From Bacteroidota bacterium (GTDB taxonomy: Bacteria; Bacteroidota; Bacteroidia; 2-12-FULL-35-15), in assembly GCA_025963725.1 (NCBI GenBank), contig JAOQAE010000003.1, positions 558,001 to 622,000 on the forward strand: a stretch of DNA of 64,000 bases, in the 5' to 3' direction. Below the pieces are notes generated by a model. It ran no database searches and was not told where the DNA came from. It was given only the letters and a program-made list of their open reading frames with translations. Shown piece after piece: positions 63,429-64,000 of this stretch (its first letter is position 1; the number at the start of each line of letters is the position of its first letter). Both the position numbers and the translations under genes were made by a program.

Positions 63429-63859
63429 ACTACATCGTATCCGCTTACAGCCTCTACCTCGCAATTGCAGTAGCGCTGACCATTTGGGTGGCACGCACCC
63501 TTCACACCAACAGCAAAGTACTTTTAGTGGAGATCTTCCACGGAGAGAATGAGCTTGCCGTTTCCGTCAACAAATTATTACAGGTCGGGTTTTACCTGAT
63601 TAGCATCGGCTGCGCGATCATCCGCCTCGAGATCCGCCCCAACTGGCAGTTTGATGAGGTGACACGTACTAATATGCTGCAGGAGATCAACAGTGTACAA
63701 AGCACGATCGAGGTGCTGAGCTACAAGCTGGGGTCCTTTATCCTGATCCTCGGCCTCATGCTGTTTGTGAATTTTTTCCTGCTGCTGATGCTGAGAAGCG
63801 GCTCGAAGCCACGCACACCAAGAGTGATCCAGCAGCCGCTTGTAAGGCCTGCATTGTAA
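63425..63859 (+). CDS. small hypothetical membrane protein B, paralogue of A
   Basis: A 144-residue protein with three predicted helices (about residues 5-22, 52-70 and 105-126) and a basic Pro-containing tail. It is a paralogue of the preceding gene, with an extra 20-residue polar segment before the last helix. It starts in a four-base overlap with gene A. A third hydrophobic frame follows 26 bases downstream. The function is unknown. Confidence 0.78.
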   Translation: MNYIVSAYSLYLAIAVALTIWVARTLHTNSKVLLVEIFHGENELAVSVNKLLQVGFYLISIGCAIIRLEIRPNWQFDEVTRTNMLQEINSVQSTIEVLSYKLGSFILILGLMLFVNFFLLLMLRSGSKPRTPRVIQQPLVRPAL

Positions 63860-63885
63860 GTGTTGTTTACTAAAAACCCCGCGTT

Positions 63886-64000
63886 ATGAAAACACAAAAA
63901 ATAGTTCCTGCACTGATCATTGCGAACGTGTTCGCTTTGATCATCATCGGGATCACCAAATGGATCAGCCTGTACAGCAGCGATGCTGCCGGCATCTTCG
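63886..64000 (+). CDS. hypothetical membrane protein, N-terminal part, cut by the window end
   Basis: An open frame runs from the ATG at 63886 to the end of the window (38 full codons). It begins MKTQKIVPALIIANVFALII, a probable signal anchor or first membrane helix, followed by a polar stretch. It follows the two small membrane proteins on the same strand after a 26-base gap and is likely in the same operon. Confidence 0.65.
   Translation, partial: MKTQKIVPALIIANVFALIIIGITKWISLYSSDAAGIF

Overview
The window is chromosomal DNA from a member of the Bacteroidota. The evidence is the many proteins with type IX secretion (T9SS) C-terminal domains of type A and type B (CHU_C), a PorP/SprF-like protein, an OmpA-like protein with N-terminal TPR and PD40 repeats, a DUF4292 lipoprotein, lipoboxes ending SSC or TSC, and promoters of the Bacteroidota form TTG-N18-20-TAnnTTTG. 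I cannot place it below phylum with confidence; an environmental gliding-type lineage (Chitinophagales, Sphingobacteriales or Flavobacteriales-like) is plausible. No rRNA, tRNA, CRISPR array or transposase was seen.

Layout. (1) 1-2861: the 3' end of mnmG, a 1-kb non-coding tract and a methyltransferase gene. Together they carry six parS-like centromere sites, four of them embedded in a compound repeat. This suggests a chromosome-partitioning centre close to the replication origin. (2) 3381-4942: a DUF486 membrane protein and a MetB/MetC-type PLP enzyme. (3) 4939-25674: a long minus-strand stretch of cell-envelope and housekeeping genes. It holds a PKHD dioxygenase, RhlE-like helicase, LysM transglycosylase, gatA, tatA, an EnvC-like protein, DUF4292, a TPR lipoprotein, a nucleotidyltransferase, dut, a flippase, a crotonase, a B12-binding subunit and an NtrY-like kinase. 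An A+T-rich cassette at 8751-11066 interrupts it and looks like a small RiPP locus: precursor peptide, radical SAM/SPASM enzyme and CPBP protease, all behind one good promoter. (4) 25787-39025, plus strand: a TMTC-like O-glycosyltransferase candidate, two giant paralogous T9SS type B surface proteins, then a PorP/SprF-like and an OmpA-like gene that may serve them. (5) 39078-42654: a two-gene cassette with a DUF6169 protein, a T9SS type A protein and a MORN-repeat protein. (6) 42676-49785: two histidine kinase/response regulator pairs, one kinase having nine PAS domains. (7) 49786-61547: rnr (minus), then an ECF sigma factor with a membrane-anchored PKD/CHU_C protein, the decayed end of a second CHU_C domain, and two large type B adhesins built of Ig/PKD-like repeats. 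(8) 61548-64000: a 0.8-kb array of short palindromes, then a GbsR/MarR-type regulator and a family of small membrane proteins; the same dyad operator lies in front of both transcription units.

The dominant theme is the outer surface: T9SS cargo, candidate export and anchoring partners, glycosylation, peptidoglycan remodelling and an ECF switch whose partner carries a cargo-like domain. The most novel parts are the RiPP-like cassette, the parS-bearing compound repeat, the sigma/CHU_C pair and the shared operator of the GbsR-like regulator. Short interspersed repeats run through the window, and two of them have become part of coding sequence at the signal peptides of adjacent genes.
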